From Silurus meridionalis (lineage: Eukaryota > Chordata > Actinopteri > Siluriformes > Siluridae): 64,000 nucleotides of DNA. The stretch covers positions 6,765,389 to 6,829,388 of the forward strand of contig NC_060896.1 of the NCBI RefSeq assembly GCF_014805685.1, written 5' to 3'. Below, one piece after another: positions 9,393 through 22,198 of this stretch. The position numbers and the translations under genes were made by a program. A model generated the notes under the pieces. That model saw only the letters and a list, made by a program, of their open reading frames with translations. It was not told the origin of the DNA and did not search any database. Positions within the stretch are counted from its first letter, which is position 1; every line of letters begins with the position of its first letter.

Positions 9393-10983
9393 CAGTGCCC
9401 TCCACAATTATTGGCACCCCTGTTTAAGATGTGGTCGTGGACTTCTAAAAATTCTCCTTTTTTTTAAAACAACATAGAACCCAAATGCAAAAAAAGAGAA
9501 AAATCCAACCTTTTAAGTACATTACTTTGGTGGTAAAAAAATCACACATTTAGAAAAAAAAAACAACTTGAAATCATGTGTGCCACAATTATTGGCACCC
9601 CTGATGTTAATACTTTGTACAACCTCCTTTTGCCAACAAGACAGCACTTAATCTCCTCCTATAACATTTCACAAGATTGGAGAACACAGAGAGAGGATTT
9701 TGACCATTCTTCTTTGCACAATCTTTCTAGATCATCCAGTGTCCTGGGTCCTCTCTTATGCACTCTTCTCTTTAGCTTGCCCCACAGGTTTTCGATTGGG
9801 TTGAGGTCTGGGGACTGAGATGGCCATGGGAGGACCTTGAGTTTGTGACTGCTGAACCACTTTTGTGTAGATTTTGCCACATGTTTTGGATCATTATCCT
9901 GCTGAAAGACCCAATGACGACCCATCTTCAGCTTTCTGGCAGAGGCCATCAGGTTTTTATTTGAAATATCCTGGTACTTCAAAGCGCTCATAATGCCATG
10001 CACCCTAACAAGGTTCCCAGGGCCTTTGGAAGAGAAACAGGCCCACAGCATCACAGATCCTCCACCATACTTCACGGTGGGCATGAGGTGCTTTTCGGCA
10101 TACTCATCTTTTGTTTTACGCCAGACCCACTTAGAGTGTTTGTTGCCAAAAAGCTCAATCTTAGTCTCATCTGACCAAAGCACACGATCCCAGTTGAAGT
10201 CCCAGTACCGCTTAGCAAACTCCAGACGTTTACGTTTGTGAGTGTTAGTGAGAAAAGGCTTTTTCCTTGCATGCCTCCCAAACAGCTTGTTGGCATGTAG
10301 AGAGCGTCTGATGGTTGTTTTGGAGACTCTGTGACCCCAAGATGCCACTCTTTGATGCAATTCTGTGACGGTGAGCTTGGGAAATTTTTTTACTTCTCTT
10401 ACCATCCTCCTCACTGTGCGTTGTGGCAAGATAAACTTGGGACCTCTTCCAGCCTTGTTTGTCACTGTTCCAGTTGTTTTAAACTTCTTAATGATTCCTC
10501 TGACTGTAGATACCGGCAAGTTAAGGCGAGTGGCTATTTTCTTGTAGCCATTGCCTGACTTATAAAGGTCGACACACATCTGCCTTACTTGAATGGTGTG
10601 TTCTCTTGTCTTTGCCATGTTGACAAATGGGTAAGAGAATTAGGCCTCTGTGTCACGTCATATTTATACCCCAGGGAAACAGGAAATCATGAATTACTAA
10701 TTAAAAGTCCCTAGATACCCTGATCAACCTTAGCAACTACAGAAAAATATATAAAAAAAAAAAAACAATTAAATTTTTCAGAGGAATTGTTAGGGGTGCC
10801 AATAATTGTGGGACACATGATTTCAAGTTTTTTGTTTTTCTAAATGTATGATTTTTTTTGGTAGGTTGGATTTTTGTCTTTTTTTTTGCATTTGGGTTCT
10901 ATGTTGTTTTAAAAAAAAGGAGAATTTTTAGAAGTCCACGACCACATCTTAAACAGGGGTGCCAATAATTGTGGAGGGCACTG
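9393..10983 (-). mobile_element. Nearly intact Tc1-family transposon (1591 bp)
   Basis: Ends are CAGTGCCCTCCACAATTATT (9393) and its complement (10983), with TA duplications at 9391-9392 and 10984-10985. Long inverted repeats (9393-9602 and about 10792-10983) each carry two copies of CCACAATTATTGGCACCCCT, one outer and one inner (9583-9602; 10792-10811). This is the IR/DR arrangement known from Sleeping Beauty-type elements, where each direct repeat is a transposase binding site. The single gene is on minus (separate entry). An internally deleted copy is at 62626-63296. Confidence 0.95.
9607..10618 (-). pseudogene. Tc1 transposase, DD34E, C-terminal frameshift
   Basis: Starts MAKTREHTIQVRQM at 10618. 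Residues 1-120 hold the paired-like bipartite DNA-binding region, including GYKKIATRLNLPVSTVRGII and a GRGPKF AT-hook-like motif before the second helix-turn-helix. The catalytic triad is complete: D150 (LWSDETK), D241 (QQDNDPKH) and E276 (LNPIENLW), spaced 91 and 35 as in Sleeping Beauty. GGGSVMLW (residues 185-192) is the glycine-rich box. At about 9695-9700 a 2-base deletion relative to the copy at 62.9 kb shifts the frame after EEWSK. The open frame therefore ends at 319 residues (9659) with an altered tail, and the normal stop (TAA, 9607-9609) is out of frame. Otherwise no internal stop, so the inactivation looks recent. Normal family length is about 340. Confidence 0.93.
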
Positions 10984-10985
10984 TA

Positions 10986-11012
10986 TCTACGTCGTAAGTT
11001 GGGGTCTACCTG
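10986..11012. mobile_element. Tigger-like MITE end interrupted by the Tc1
   Basis: TACGTCGTAAGTTGGGGTCT then ACCTG|TA matches the right end of the Tigger-like family. The matching left end may be TA|CAGTCAGACCTCGATTTAT at 9058, in which case the Tc1 at 9393-10983 and a Tc1 relic (9080-9218) both sit inside this older element. Confidence 0.5.
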
Positions 11013-11016
11013 TATA

Positions 11017-11213
11017 CGAGGTGGTATAAAAATGTTTGGAGACTAGTTTTGTGCAACACCAACAGATGGCAGCACAAGGCTGCACGCACAGTCACAGGGA
11101 TCACCGAACTTCATAAGTGAGTGTTCCAAAATACATCGTCCTGTGTACATCGGTAACTGTGCAACTGGTGCTTTTCTGCCCACGTGCGTTACCACGCCTG
11201 TGATTTCATCATG
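11017..11213 (+). mobile_element. Mariner 5' end fragment
   Basis: TA|CGAGGTGGTATAAAAATGTT (11017) matches the TIR seen at 27097 and 28171. The leader runs to GATTTCATCATG (ATG 11211), the same leader-to-start context as the mariner frame at 27437-27439 (minus). A stop follows at once and the transposase body is missing. Confidence 0.7.
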
Positions 11214-11349
11214 TAAAGCCACGGGATCTGTGGCGCACGTAGTGTATGTGATTAACCACACCTTGTACATTTGGTCAGCATGTATCCTCAATAAATTTTG
11301 GAGATATGAATTTCCTCTGCCCATTTGAAAGCTGAAATCTAACACAGCC

Positions 11350-13280
11350 TTTTAATAAATTAATCAACAGCAGTACACTTGGACAGAAATGATGCTAATG
11401 ATATTTTGGTGGTATTTTCTGTAATCCTTTTCCAGAACGATGTTTCTCACATCATTTAACCCAAAAATCCCAAACTATTCAAAACACCACCAATTCCAAT
11501 TATCAGACCGTCCCAGTCCCAATGTAAACTGCATCAGCTCGAGCAGTGTCTGCTACACTCACTCATAAATCTTTCTTGCGGGAGGCAGGGTACAGGGTCC
11601 TCCGGAGACGAGGTTATCAGCATGACTAAACACATTTTACACACATCTTCACATTTCAGATGAGTTCAAGGCCATAACCTGCACAGTGATTTAGAATGAC
11701 ATTAACCGTGAGCCACATCGTTTCAGTCATTATAGGTTCAGTATTTCAGAGCGGCTGTCGGGGCTTACCCTAAAGCCCTGAGCACATGTCCTTAATGATA
11801 GATTCATTGAAAAAAAATCAGATAATTGAGTAAGAAATGGAAAACATTTCTAAATAAATGAAAAAAAAAATGAATAAAATGGAACTGGATGGAGTTATTT
11901 ACTATGAAATATATTTTTTTACTTTATTATGAATGCTACAATAATAAGCATAAAAAAAATAATCATAAAAGATACAGCTGATTAATTTCAACACAACGAA
12001 ACTGTCATACTGCAGGATGTGTGATTACTGCACCATTACTGGAGTTATAAAAACACCACTTACAGGTTACTGTAAACGATTACAGCAGGGGAATAGTAGT
12101 AATACGTGACGATGACCTGGGGTCTAGAGGGGGTGCTGGACGACGACGACACCAGGTAGTCGTAAAAACGACTCCTCATACATTTTAAAGGCACAATGTA
12201 TTGAGCATCACAAAGATATACAGAAAAGTGTATAAAAACATTTTCCATCAATTAACCTAAAAAAGAACAAATAAAAAAACTTCAGAAATGCGACACTGCA
12301 GACAGGATTTGCATTTCACATGTATGCAAATCAAGTTAAATGGGCTAAATCAGAATGAAAATAGAACAGAATATACCTTTACAGAATCTCCCAGACATTG
12401 TTAAATATTTAAATCCCTACCACCAAGATGTTCCTGTGTTGGTCACAGATCATGGAAAGTAGAACTTAAATCTGTCACAGAGAGACTGGATTTATTCACA
12501 CGTTAAAACTATTTATGAAAAGTTTCTTTCTTTCTTTTCACATTTTTATTTACAGAATTATCATAATGGGCTGTATATTATCTTACTGGGAGAAAACTGG
12601 TAGGTTTTCACGTTCCATGTAGGCTGCAGCTAACTAATTGATTAATTGGGCAATTTTATTTATTTAATGATTTATTTTTTGATTAATATATATATTTTTT
12701 ATGATTTGCTTATTTAAACGATATAAAATGCTAATTCAGGGTATGTATGTATTAAAGTGTACTTAAAAAAAATGTAAAAGCCACATACTGAGTTTAACTA
12801 TAATTTAATTTTGACATTTTGAAGTTGCTGCTTGTCGAGGGGTTCATGCGGGTTTTCTCCTTTGAACAAACTGACTCATGCTCAATTTGGTTATTTCTGT
12901 ATTTTGGTTATTTCTGCATTTGAATATGCAAGGTGAAGCAATTTGTGTCATTTAAAATTTGTAGTGTTGTAAACGGTAATTGCACATGACAAGTTAAGAA
13001 CCTTGCTTACAAAAGCTTTATAAAATATAATACAACATTGTTTTGACATTTTCTGTCTAGAAAATACACAGATATGTTGTTCAGTTGTAAAGATATAAGC
13101 ATCTAGAATATATATTTTAAAAATGTTGTATAATAATTAAATGATATATGCATAAATTAAATATACAGACATTGAAAACAAGCATTTGAACGTAGTTAAG
13201 CTGCAGTAAGTCTCATTAGAACAGCTGTAAAAAGAGAATGAAAAAGAGTAAAACAGCAAGCTAACAAACTTGATTATATA
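11350..13280. other. AT-rich intronic sequence, no gene
   Basis: Poly-A/T runs and AT-rich unique sequence. The small minus ORF at 12060-12251 has a serine run from a GAC-rich patch and no family motif. Confidence 0.55.
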
Positions 13281-13719
13281 CAGAATGTTTTGGACCATAA
13301 GCCGCTACTTTTTTCCCACGTTTTGAACCCCGCGGCTTAAACAACGAAGCGACTAATTTATGAATTTTTCCTGGGTTTTTCCCGGTTTCACAAACTTCAA
13401 GCCAAAAAACTGAGGGACATAACGTCAGACCAATGAAATTTCAGAACGGAAACAGAAAAATGCACCTCACCTGTGTTCTGAGCTGCACGGCTTCTGGAGA
13501 AAAAAGGTTTTTTTAAACGCACGACGATGCCAAAAAGATAAACTCCCGAGAGAAATAGTTGTGAAAAGAAGGAGGAAGACAGTGAACAATGACTTTCTTG
13601 GTCGGCTACTGTTTAGATACAAGCCGTTGTAGGCCTATTTATGTTCAAAATACAAATATTTGTAAAATTCAGTGGGTGCGGCTTATATATGGGTGCACTT
13701 TATAGTCCGGAAATTACGG
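13281..13719 (+). mobile_element. CCGTA-type MITE, copy 1 (internally deleted, 439 bp)
   Basis: The right end is TATAGTCCGGAAATTACGG|TA (13719). The left end is decayed (CAGAATGTTTTGGACCATAA at 13281 instead of CCGTATTTTTCGGACTATAA). About 340 bp of interior are missing relative to the copies at 19139-19903 and 36137-36916. The element with this ACTATAAGCCGC signature is very common in fish. It inserts at TA, so it is probably Tc1/mariner-pogo group, but the superfamily is not proven here. Confidence 0.8.
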
Positions 13720-13721
13720 TA

Positions 13722-13775
13722 GTTGTTGGATCGGCGGTGAGAGCGCCGAAGCCTAACCACTAGACCACAGAATTG
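13722..13775 (-). mobile_element. tRNA-derived SINE head fragment
   Basis: On minus: TGTGGTCTAGTGGTTAGGCT then TCGGCGCTCTCACCGCCG. This is the tRNA-like head with a box-A-like segment (TGGTCTAGTGG). The body present at 35.7-35.9 kb is deleted here. Confidence 0.65.
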
Positions 13776-13895
13776 AAGCTTATAAAATGCATACAAAAGC
13801 CAAACAAATTATGTATAAAAAAAGTGTCTAAATACTTGTTTATTCTCACTGTAAATTCACTGTACAGTATATTTCCTACACAGTAAATTTAAGTA

Positions 13896-14061
13896 CAGGT
13901 AGTCTCCAACTTATGATGGAGATGCTTTCCGATGACCACATCATAAATTGCAAATATTGTGATATACAGTACCATACTGTATATATTATACAGTATATAT
14001 GTACGTGGCAGCGTGCCTGTGGACAAGATGAGGTTTGTGAGGGCGGAGCATACACTGCTAC

Positions 14062-14125
<64 letters not shown>
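13896..14125 (-). mobile_element. Tigger-like MITE fragment ending in (AT)n
   Basis: TA|CAGGTAGTCTCCAACTTATG (13896) is the reverse complement of the right end of the copy at 35270-35554 and matches it through GCGGAGCATACACTGCTACG (about 14044-14063). There it runs into an (AT)n array (14065-14125) and the other end is lost. Confidence 0.75.
14065..14125. repeat. (AT)n microsatellite inside a MITE
   Basis: About 30 TA/AT units replacing the distal half of the Tigger-like copy. Confidence 0.97.
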
Positions 14126-14128
<3 letters not shown>

Positions 14129-14588
14129 TTTGTGTACAAATGCATACGCATTCACTGAAAACCACAAAAGTGACTACAAATGTAATCGTTCACTGTGAAA
14201 CAATCACTATATCACAAGCGAGCTGATTGGCTCTGTACTCTTCAATATTTTGCAAGCGACTGTGTTACCTTGCCGTCATGCTAACATGTATCTTAAACAG
14301 CCCAACTAATCATTATTGCCAATAATTGATAATTATATATTATTATCAATGATATAATATATAAAATAAATTTTATTGATTATTTGTTGCAGCCTTAGTT
14401 CTATGTTTTGCCGTTTTGCTTTCACATCCTTGTCTTGACCTTTTCACAATGTTTGCTAATTGCCAGACCTGAGTTTGTAATTGTTTATACATTCAAATTG
14501 TATTTGGGATTTAGCCTTGCACTACATGACATACGTGTGCTGCACATTGCATTACATAACTACCTTTCCTGCATAATGTGGCACCTTC

Positions 14589-14705
14589 AGAATCAGAATC
14601 AGAATCAGGTTTATTGGCCAAGTGTGTTGGCACACACAAGGAATTTGGTTCCAGCTGTTAGTGACTCTCAAAAGTACAGACATGAATAACATAAAAAAGG
14701 TATAT
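14589..14705 (-). mobile_element. Rex1/CR1-like LINE 3' tail
   Basis: AGAATCAGAATCAGAATCAG then GTTTATTGGCCAAGTGTGTT and CACACACAAGGAATTTGG. Minus-strand LINE tail ending in (GATTCT)n, like 4585-4760. Confidence 0.6.
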
Positions 14706-17700
14706 ATTTATATTTAGTTATATTAATAACACTAACCTTGTGTTGCATCGTTTTTATTTTGGGGTGATTTTTAATTTTTACTGTTTTACGTACAAAATTT
14801 GAACATCATACTTGACTTTTCCAGCCGGTGTGACTATAATTAGTAAAAAGAACACTTAAAAAAAAATCACATTCACAATGTCTCAGTAAAAAATTATTGA
14901 AAAGTAAAGAATGAAGGTACAGATTTTTTGCCATATTGACCAGCCCTAGTATGTGCTAAAACAAAAATTCTGTGCATTAACATGTTTTATTTATTTTCTA
15001 CATTTAGAACTAATAAATATTGTATTATATATAAAAATAACATATTTCACTATTGTCTTATAACTTTTAGATAACCATCTTACCAATCTTTTCGATAGCA
15101 TGTGTTCTTCAACCAATGATCTCAGAAAGACTCTTTAACAATGTGGAATTTTGTGTGAGGCTGTAAAATCTAGCCAGAAAATCGTACAGTGTAAAGCTAG
15201 GAATACAGGAAAAGTCAGTTTAAGGTGTGTGAGAGAGAGAGAGAGTGTGTGTGTGTGCATGAGGTCAGTAATTGCTCTCTGACTCAGAACCTGTGGGGAA
15301 TATAAAGCCAGGTCCTCAGTATTCTGCTAGTGTTTCTTATTCTATCCAAGCCAAAGCCACTCACTGTCAACTAGGCAACACTCACTGCATTAAAAACATA
15401 GAGCATCTGTCTCAGCCTGCCTTTGATCCCTCCATACCTTTCAACATAAGAATCTCAACCGTTTTGGTCTAAGAGACCCATTGAGGATTGCAGCACTGAC
15501 CCTCCACAGTTGCATGTTAAAGAGACCATGGGTGCTCGCTAAGTGGGTACACGTGACTCCCAGTGTGAAAGACGTTCCTATCAGGTATTCTGGCATTCCT
15601 TATGAATGCTGGATTCGTTTGGGATTTGCACTGAAATCCTGGACATGTTCTACCTGTCCACAAGTGCACTGTTCGATGTTGTTTCAGTATGCAGAAAGCA
15701 GATTGTGTAGCGAGGTGAAGTCTGGACTCTGTACCTTAATAGAGAGAAGAATAAGAGATAAATTGGTTTCCGTTGTTTTCAGCACAGCTCATCTATTACA
15801 GCACGCTGATATGCATCACCTGCACCTTCAGACAACGGTTCATTACTGAATTCTTGAAACGCTCAAGTGTCAACTCCATAAGAATGCACAATGAACATCA
15901 CAACACCAAGCACACAAACACAAAGGGTTTTCTCGAAAACTTAAAACAATTACAGTGATATAATATTGACAATTATAGCAGCAAAGTCCTTGCAAAGTCC
16001 TCACAAAGTCCAAGTGAAAGTTCTGAGGTATTGGTAGGGTGTTAAGCAACAGCTGATTAGGATTCAGCTATGACCAAGGTCAGATATGTGTAGCAATGTG
16101 GGACAGAGACAGGTGGAGCAGCCGCAGGGGACATGACACCGTACTACAAATATGAAACTTATACTGTATATTAAGCACTTTATAAATAACTGTTTCAAAC
16201 TGATGCAACCGATGACAATAAGTACAAGATTCACAACTTTTCCTCTATTTCAAAGAGCAAACGGATTTCTATAATGCTCTTATAGGCAAACAGCAAAATC
16301 TCAAATAACAATGCTTTAAGTATTATGACTGTCGCTTATATTTCCCCTGAGAAGCATGTAGGAGACAGTGTAATTGGGTAGATGATTGAAAAACATTTAG
16401 TGTGTATGCTCCACTGGTTCTTGTTAAATATTTTTAGCATCAGCTAGCCAAACAGTAATTAGCAAGTTGGCGTTTTCCATATTAAAGTCATCAGTGATTT
16501 TAGTTTAGTCATTGTTTTAGATGCACGTGGAGCTAAATCATAACTCAGCACTACACCCTGAAACTTTCAAGAGTCCAAGTTCCCACACAGTCTGTGTTCA
16601 ATTAAATGTAATTAATTCTCATTAATACGGCATCAAGTGTCGCTAGAAAACGTTAAATAAGAAAAGAAGCTCTTGGTGGTTTTTTGTTCAGAGGTACCAT
16701 TTTTCCTTTTATTAAAAAGCACTTTAATGCCATTTCATTTGTTGTATTTAAGTAAAAAAAAAACATATTTAATGCATTTCAGAAGATTTTATTTAAGCTT
16801 TTTGAATGAACATTTTACAGAGATGTAAATAACTGAATATACTGTACACTATCAAATTCAATAACCTTGAATTTTTGAAATTCTTGTCATCCAGGAACTC
16901 GTGTGCCGCTGAGACCAGTGTACGCTTAAAAAAAATCTTAAGGTCAGAAGGTCAAGAGTTTGATTTGGAGGCCATTTTTCATACTTGTTAATAATTTCAT
17001 AATAATGTGACTCAGCAGTTGATATGTTTGGTTACTGAATATAAATCATCTTATTATAGAGCTGTCTGTGTAGCCATCTGTGGTTTCCCCGCCGAAATAA
17101 CACCAACTTTTATCAGTGCGTGTAGTTTGTTCATTACAAGCCTCTGCCTCCAGTGTTTAGTACGCTGAGAGGAAAACTCTAGATGCAGTAGATATGAAGG
17201 TGCAGCCGGTAAAGCCCTGAGGGAGGTGCCAGATTAAATACGAGGACTGAAAGTGAATGAGAAATGTTTCATATAATAGAATTTTAGCTGCTTTTTTTTT
17301 CTTTTTTTTTCCCGCTGAACTTTTGAGGACTCTCAGGACACAGTATGCAGATTGGCTTTCCTCTCTATACACCCTTTTTCTCATTAAAATGCTTTTTTCA
17401 CTCTGTCTTTAGCCCAAAGGCTGATAATTAGACCTAATTTCAATCTTTATTCATTTATGTATGTAACTAGCCAAATAATGGAAATTTGTCCTGGAGTCTG
17501 CAAAAAAGTTTCTGCTATCCATTGACTGATCAGGAAGACAATCAAAAGTCGATTCCAGTCGCTTTTTTTCTCTCTCTGCAGTGCAGGGTCGAGCTGATTG
17601 GGTTCCCTGTTTTATCTCCGCTACCCACTTAAGACCCTGCCGTGAAACACCCTGTCTTCCATGCTACCGTTTTTCCTTTTCTCACTCACAAAGGCCAATT

Positions 17701-19138
17701 GCATGGTTATTATTCAAGGGGCTAATTTCTCCTCACCCTTAATTTACCCTTGCACTTAAGTAATCATCAGACTTGAAGTAAGTAATCTCATGCTCTGTGA
17801 GTGTATTTAAGCTGTCTTCTCTCAAACGTAAGTGATTGAGACGGTGTTGTTTCACGCTTGATAGACCTGAAGGCAAAAAAAGTGAAGGTTTGCAACACAA
17901 AGTTGCAATGGTTAAAAGTTGTGAAGAACCATGTGACAGTGTTCAGATACTGATCTCACACTAAGATTTATCAGTTATGTGTTTCAGTAAACATTGAGAA
18001 TACACACAGACGTGTGCTATAATATTTGGTAGACTGTAAAGTATTGTGTATACTCCTGTCACTCTTATTATATGGCATCCACAAGCATTTCTTTTCCCAC
18101 ATAGTGACTAATTCACGTATATTACTAAGTTGCTCTGGGAACGTGAATAAGGACCCAGCAGTGTCTCTCTTGTTTATTCATCTGTTTCTCTGCAAAAGTT
18201 TTAGTAAGTAATTTTTTCTTGCACTAAAGATGAGGAGAGGAAGTGCAGATAAGGGAGTCAATAATAATATTTGGCAGACAAATTTAGAAACAATCCAAAT
18301 CCAAAGGGTTAAACAGAATGAAGTCATGCGATTGGCAAATGGGCATAAACAGGACTTGACCATAGCATGAATGAAAATAGAAATAATCGGCAACGGAAGA
18401 AATAACAGAAACATACAGTTAGTGAAGTCAGAAACGAAGAGTTCTGATAAAACCAGAGTGCTTTTATGTAGAAAAGTGTGTAAACGTGAACCTGAGCATG
18501 GGGCCGTGCCCAATTAATAGCTTGATGAGTGTAAGCATTGTAGACTGTGGGAACTGTAGTCCGTGGCAGCCATGTTTAAGGGCTGTGGTGTTTGCTGGTT
18601 TGTAAGTTTAACGACTTGGGATTTTGTAGCATAGCGAATAAGGATTTCACGTGCTAATGCAAAAGACGTTTAGCCTTAAATAAGAATTCTAATTTGATAT
18701 CATATCTTAATAAATCCATATGTCAACAAGTACTTACACAGAATACAGATTACATTTCAGGGTTTCCCGTGAACAACCGAGAGATTTTGCTCCGTGACTA
18801 TACAGCACAGCTAACATTAGGTGTGTAAGAAACTATAGATACATGTCGTGATGTTTTGTTCTAAAAAAAGACGCAATAACAATGTTTAAAAAAAATCATA
18901 CAACATTCACGGCATTCGTTCCGTTCTGAGTTTATATCCCGACCACCAGATAGATAGCAGTCTTCCTATCTCTGAAGTTAAAAAGTGACAAAAAGTAGTA
19001 GCATTAGGGCAGAATACTAGCATAAATATCCACTTATCAACATTTGATGCCACTGAGGTGTGATATGGGTAAGGGCTGGGTATCATGGTATGGGTATGTT
19101 TAAGGGGTTTGGGTTAGCAGTCATTTTAGATGTAATTA
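14706..19138. other. Long intronic stretch without a recognised gene or element
   Basis: Unique DNA. ORFs at 15272-15472, 15481-15849, 17157-17384 and 18178-18513 have no family motif, no convincing splice sites in frame and ordinary AT-rich composition. 17440-17800 is less AT/simple-repeat-like and rich in TAAT cores (possible conserved noncoding element; see findings). Confidence 0.5.
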
Positions 19139-19903
19139 CCGTAATTTCCAGACTATAAAGCGCACCCATATATAATTTGACAAAGATTTTTATTTTAAAC
19201 ATAAATAAGCCGCACGTGTCTATAAGTCTGTTCAATGTAGACCAATGTCTACATTGAAACTAATGAACTTTACACAGGCTTTAACAAAAGACGGTGTAAC
19301 AGGTGAAATATGTTGCGCTTCCTTTAGGAGCATAGCAGTATTTTGTAAATAGCCTGCTGCCACATTTTTCCGCTATTACTGCATGTGTGGAGAACGAGGA
19401 ATATGTCATTATTTTCTTTATTAGTTTCTTTGAATAAGCCGTAACACTGTTGCCAAGAAAAATAAAAAAGCACGAGTTTTGTAAACCTGTCTGTGCTTAT
19501 ATGATTTCTGTTGTAACTGGAGTTAGCGAGCTCTCCCATGACCCAGACTCAACGCGTTACAACGGCTTGTATCTAAACAGTAGCCGACCAAGAAAGTCAT
19601 TGTTCACTGTCTTCCTCCTTCCTTTCACAACTATTTCTCTCGGGAGTTTTTCTTTTGGCATCGTCGTGCGTTTAAGAAAAAAGTTTTTTCTCCCGATGCC
19701 GTGCAGCTCAGAACACAGGTGAGGTGCATTTTTTCCGTTTGGAAATTTCATTGGTCTAATGGTATGGGGTTCAGTTTTTTGGCTTGAAGTTTGTAAAACC
19801 GGGAAAAACCCAGGAAAAATTCATAAATAAGTCGCTTCGTTGTTTAAGCCGCAGGGTTCAAAACGTGGGAAAAAAGTAGCGGCTTATAGTCCGAAAAATA
19901 CGG
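19139..19903 (+). mobile_element. CCGTA-type MITE, copy 2 (765 bp)
   Basis: TA|CCGTAATTTCCAGACTATAA at the left, AGTCCGAAAAATACGG|TA at the right. Interior about the same length as copy 3 (36137-36916) and alignable throughout (GCCAAGAAAAATAAAAAAGC, TCTAAACAGTAGCCGACC, CTCCCGATGCCGTGCAGC). The flank on both sides (GGGCTGGGTATC at 19074; GAGCCCTGTATCGTGATACG at about 20040) suggests an older MITE around it. Confidence 0.88.
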
Positions 19904-19905
19904 TA

Positions 19906-22157
19906 ATGCAAATGCATTGTTGGTGGTGTGTTCTTAATGAAAACTTTTGTCAAATTAGATCCTATTCCTGACATTAGAAATATCCCAATATATTGCCTTG
20001 CTTACAGTATCCGAATGTATCGCAACATATGGTATCGTGAGCCCTGTATCGTGATACGTATCTCATCGCCAGATTCTCAAGCTCACACTACATGACTCGG
20101 TCTCTCGACATGAGAAGTGCATTACGAAGGCATGCCGATTACATTGTGTTCAAACACTGAGACCATCACAATATAAAGGCAAGAATCGAGGAAGAATGCT
20201 GTTGTCACTCTTCAATTAGTGTCTCTTCCTTTAAATGGCACTAATTGTAGTTGTGACTACCAAAACAACAGGTGCCGGTACTTCTGTTTGGGTTACTCAC
20301 TATGGTTTATTTCCCTGATTTTGTGCACATGGCCCATGTTTTCCTGTGATGACTTTGCATAATTAAACTGCCCTCGTTTCCATGTATTAGGGTGACATCT
20401 TGTGAATTTCTTTTTCTCTACAATTCCAAACTTTACCTACTGTATATACTGTAGATCTGTACGCCTGTGTTTTTTAATTTTATTCTTGAAACTTTGACTA
20501 TAAATCTGTCATGTTTCTCCACATGTTTTATTTAATATTTTTATAGTACAGTGTTCATTTTAATTTAAAAACACAGCAGTGCTTGATTAAAATGCTTGAT
20601 TATAATTTGGATTAATTATTTTTATTTTTTTTAATTAAACATTTATAATATTAATAGAGCCATAATCAGTTTTAAATCCGATTCCTGGTTGTGATCACTC
20701 TGTAAAAATATTAGACTGTGAGATATTAGATTGCTGGGCAAACCCTGATCACCGCTGGCCTCTACTTAGTCCTGCTTCATTAATAAGAGAGAACAAGCAC
20801 AGAAACCCCTTGATAATCCAGTCTGCAAGAAAACACTTCACTCAGCTACACATGTTTGAGCTGTAGGTGTGCACGGCTGTGGACTGTAATCTCCTAATTA
20901 ATTGCGGCACTTTATTTTTACGCATGCTGTCCGACAGCCATATGTTTACAGCTTCAGCACTGATTGCGCTTTGTAGCATGTTATCTTCCCTTCATCGCCT
21001 TTCTCACTCGGTGGGGTTTTGGCTCGAGTCCAGACCCTGAGTCTCTGTGGTGTGTTGACGTGAGAACAGGTGCATATGTTTTTCTCCTAACTGCGTATCC
21101 TGAAGGACCATGCCAGCACTGCTGACTCACCGTAATAATTTATGCCGTGTCAAAAATCAACCGAATAAGTGAGTCTAACTACCCCAAAATAAAAAATAAA
21201 AATTAAGCAAAAAATCATGTAACTGGTGTTTCATTAACACTACATTAATTATTTATCTAATAAGCATGCCCAAATGTGAGGCATAAATTGAGTCTGGAGA
21301 CAAAGAGCAAGCAAATGTGCTGTAGAAATATAATAATATAGACTCTGCTGAAGATAAAGGGAATGTCTAATCCAGGTGCACATTGTGTGATTCCTATAAC
21401 CCTAAACTAAAATCTGTAGTCTCTGATCGCTGGCTTGATTAACGGCCGATACGATCTTTTTTTTTTTTTTTTGACGGAGATTTCAATCTCTTTCCTGCAG
21501 TGTGACTTCTCCTACTTCAACCATCAAACCAAGAACCAATAGCAGAGCCCAACCTGATGACGCAATTAAGGCGACAACTTCAAACCACCCTAGGGAAAAT
21601 ATTGAAATGAGTCAGGCGGACAGTACAGCAAGAAGAGAAACGTACTGGGTTAAGAAGAGAAAAGGGAGAGTTTGTATGACGTTTTTATCATCAAGAAATG
21701 TCATGTCATTGGGGATCACGCTTGTACAGTCTGACAAGCAACAATCGCAAATGACTATTAAAAATCTAACCAATGTACCAAAAGAACCAAACATATATAG
21801 CCAGGAAAAAGGCTTTGAGTTCCTGAACATGAAGTCCATCTTCTAGTTACAATAAAAATTCCATTAGAAATCCATATTAAAAAAATTCAATGCTTTTGCA
21901 TTAAAGAAAATCTGAGTCGTCAAATCGATCAAATGTTCTACAATCACCTAATATACACATAACATATATACTGTAAGTAACACATACTTCATGATCGAAA
22001 ATTATCTGTCCCCATGCAACAATCCCTAGTACACATTCTACTTACCTTCATTAATAATGGTTTATTACACACACAGTTTTCTACTGCAATCTATTCCAAC
22101 AGGAATATAATTATGGGAAATTCATATAGATTCCTATTTATGAAGAGTTAGATTAAG

Positions 22158-22198
<41 letters not shown>

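Noticed and set aside
15272..15849. Consecutive plus ORFs of 66 and 122 residues
   Set aside because: No motif, normal intronic composition and no splice support.
21502..21846. 114-residue plus ORF after a CAG acceptor-like site
   Set aside because: No family motif, AT-rich codon use, no donor in frame at a sensible place, antisense to SHANK; probably chance.
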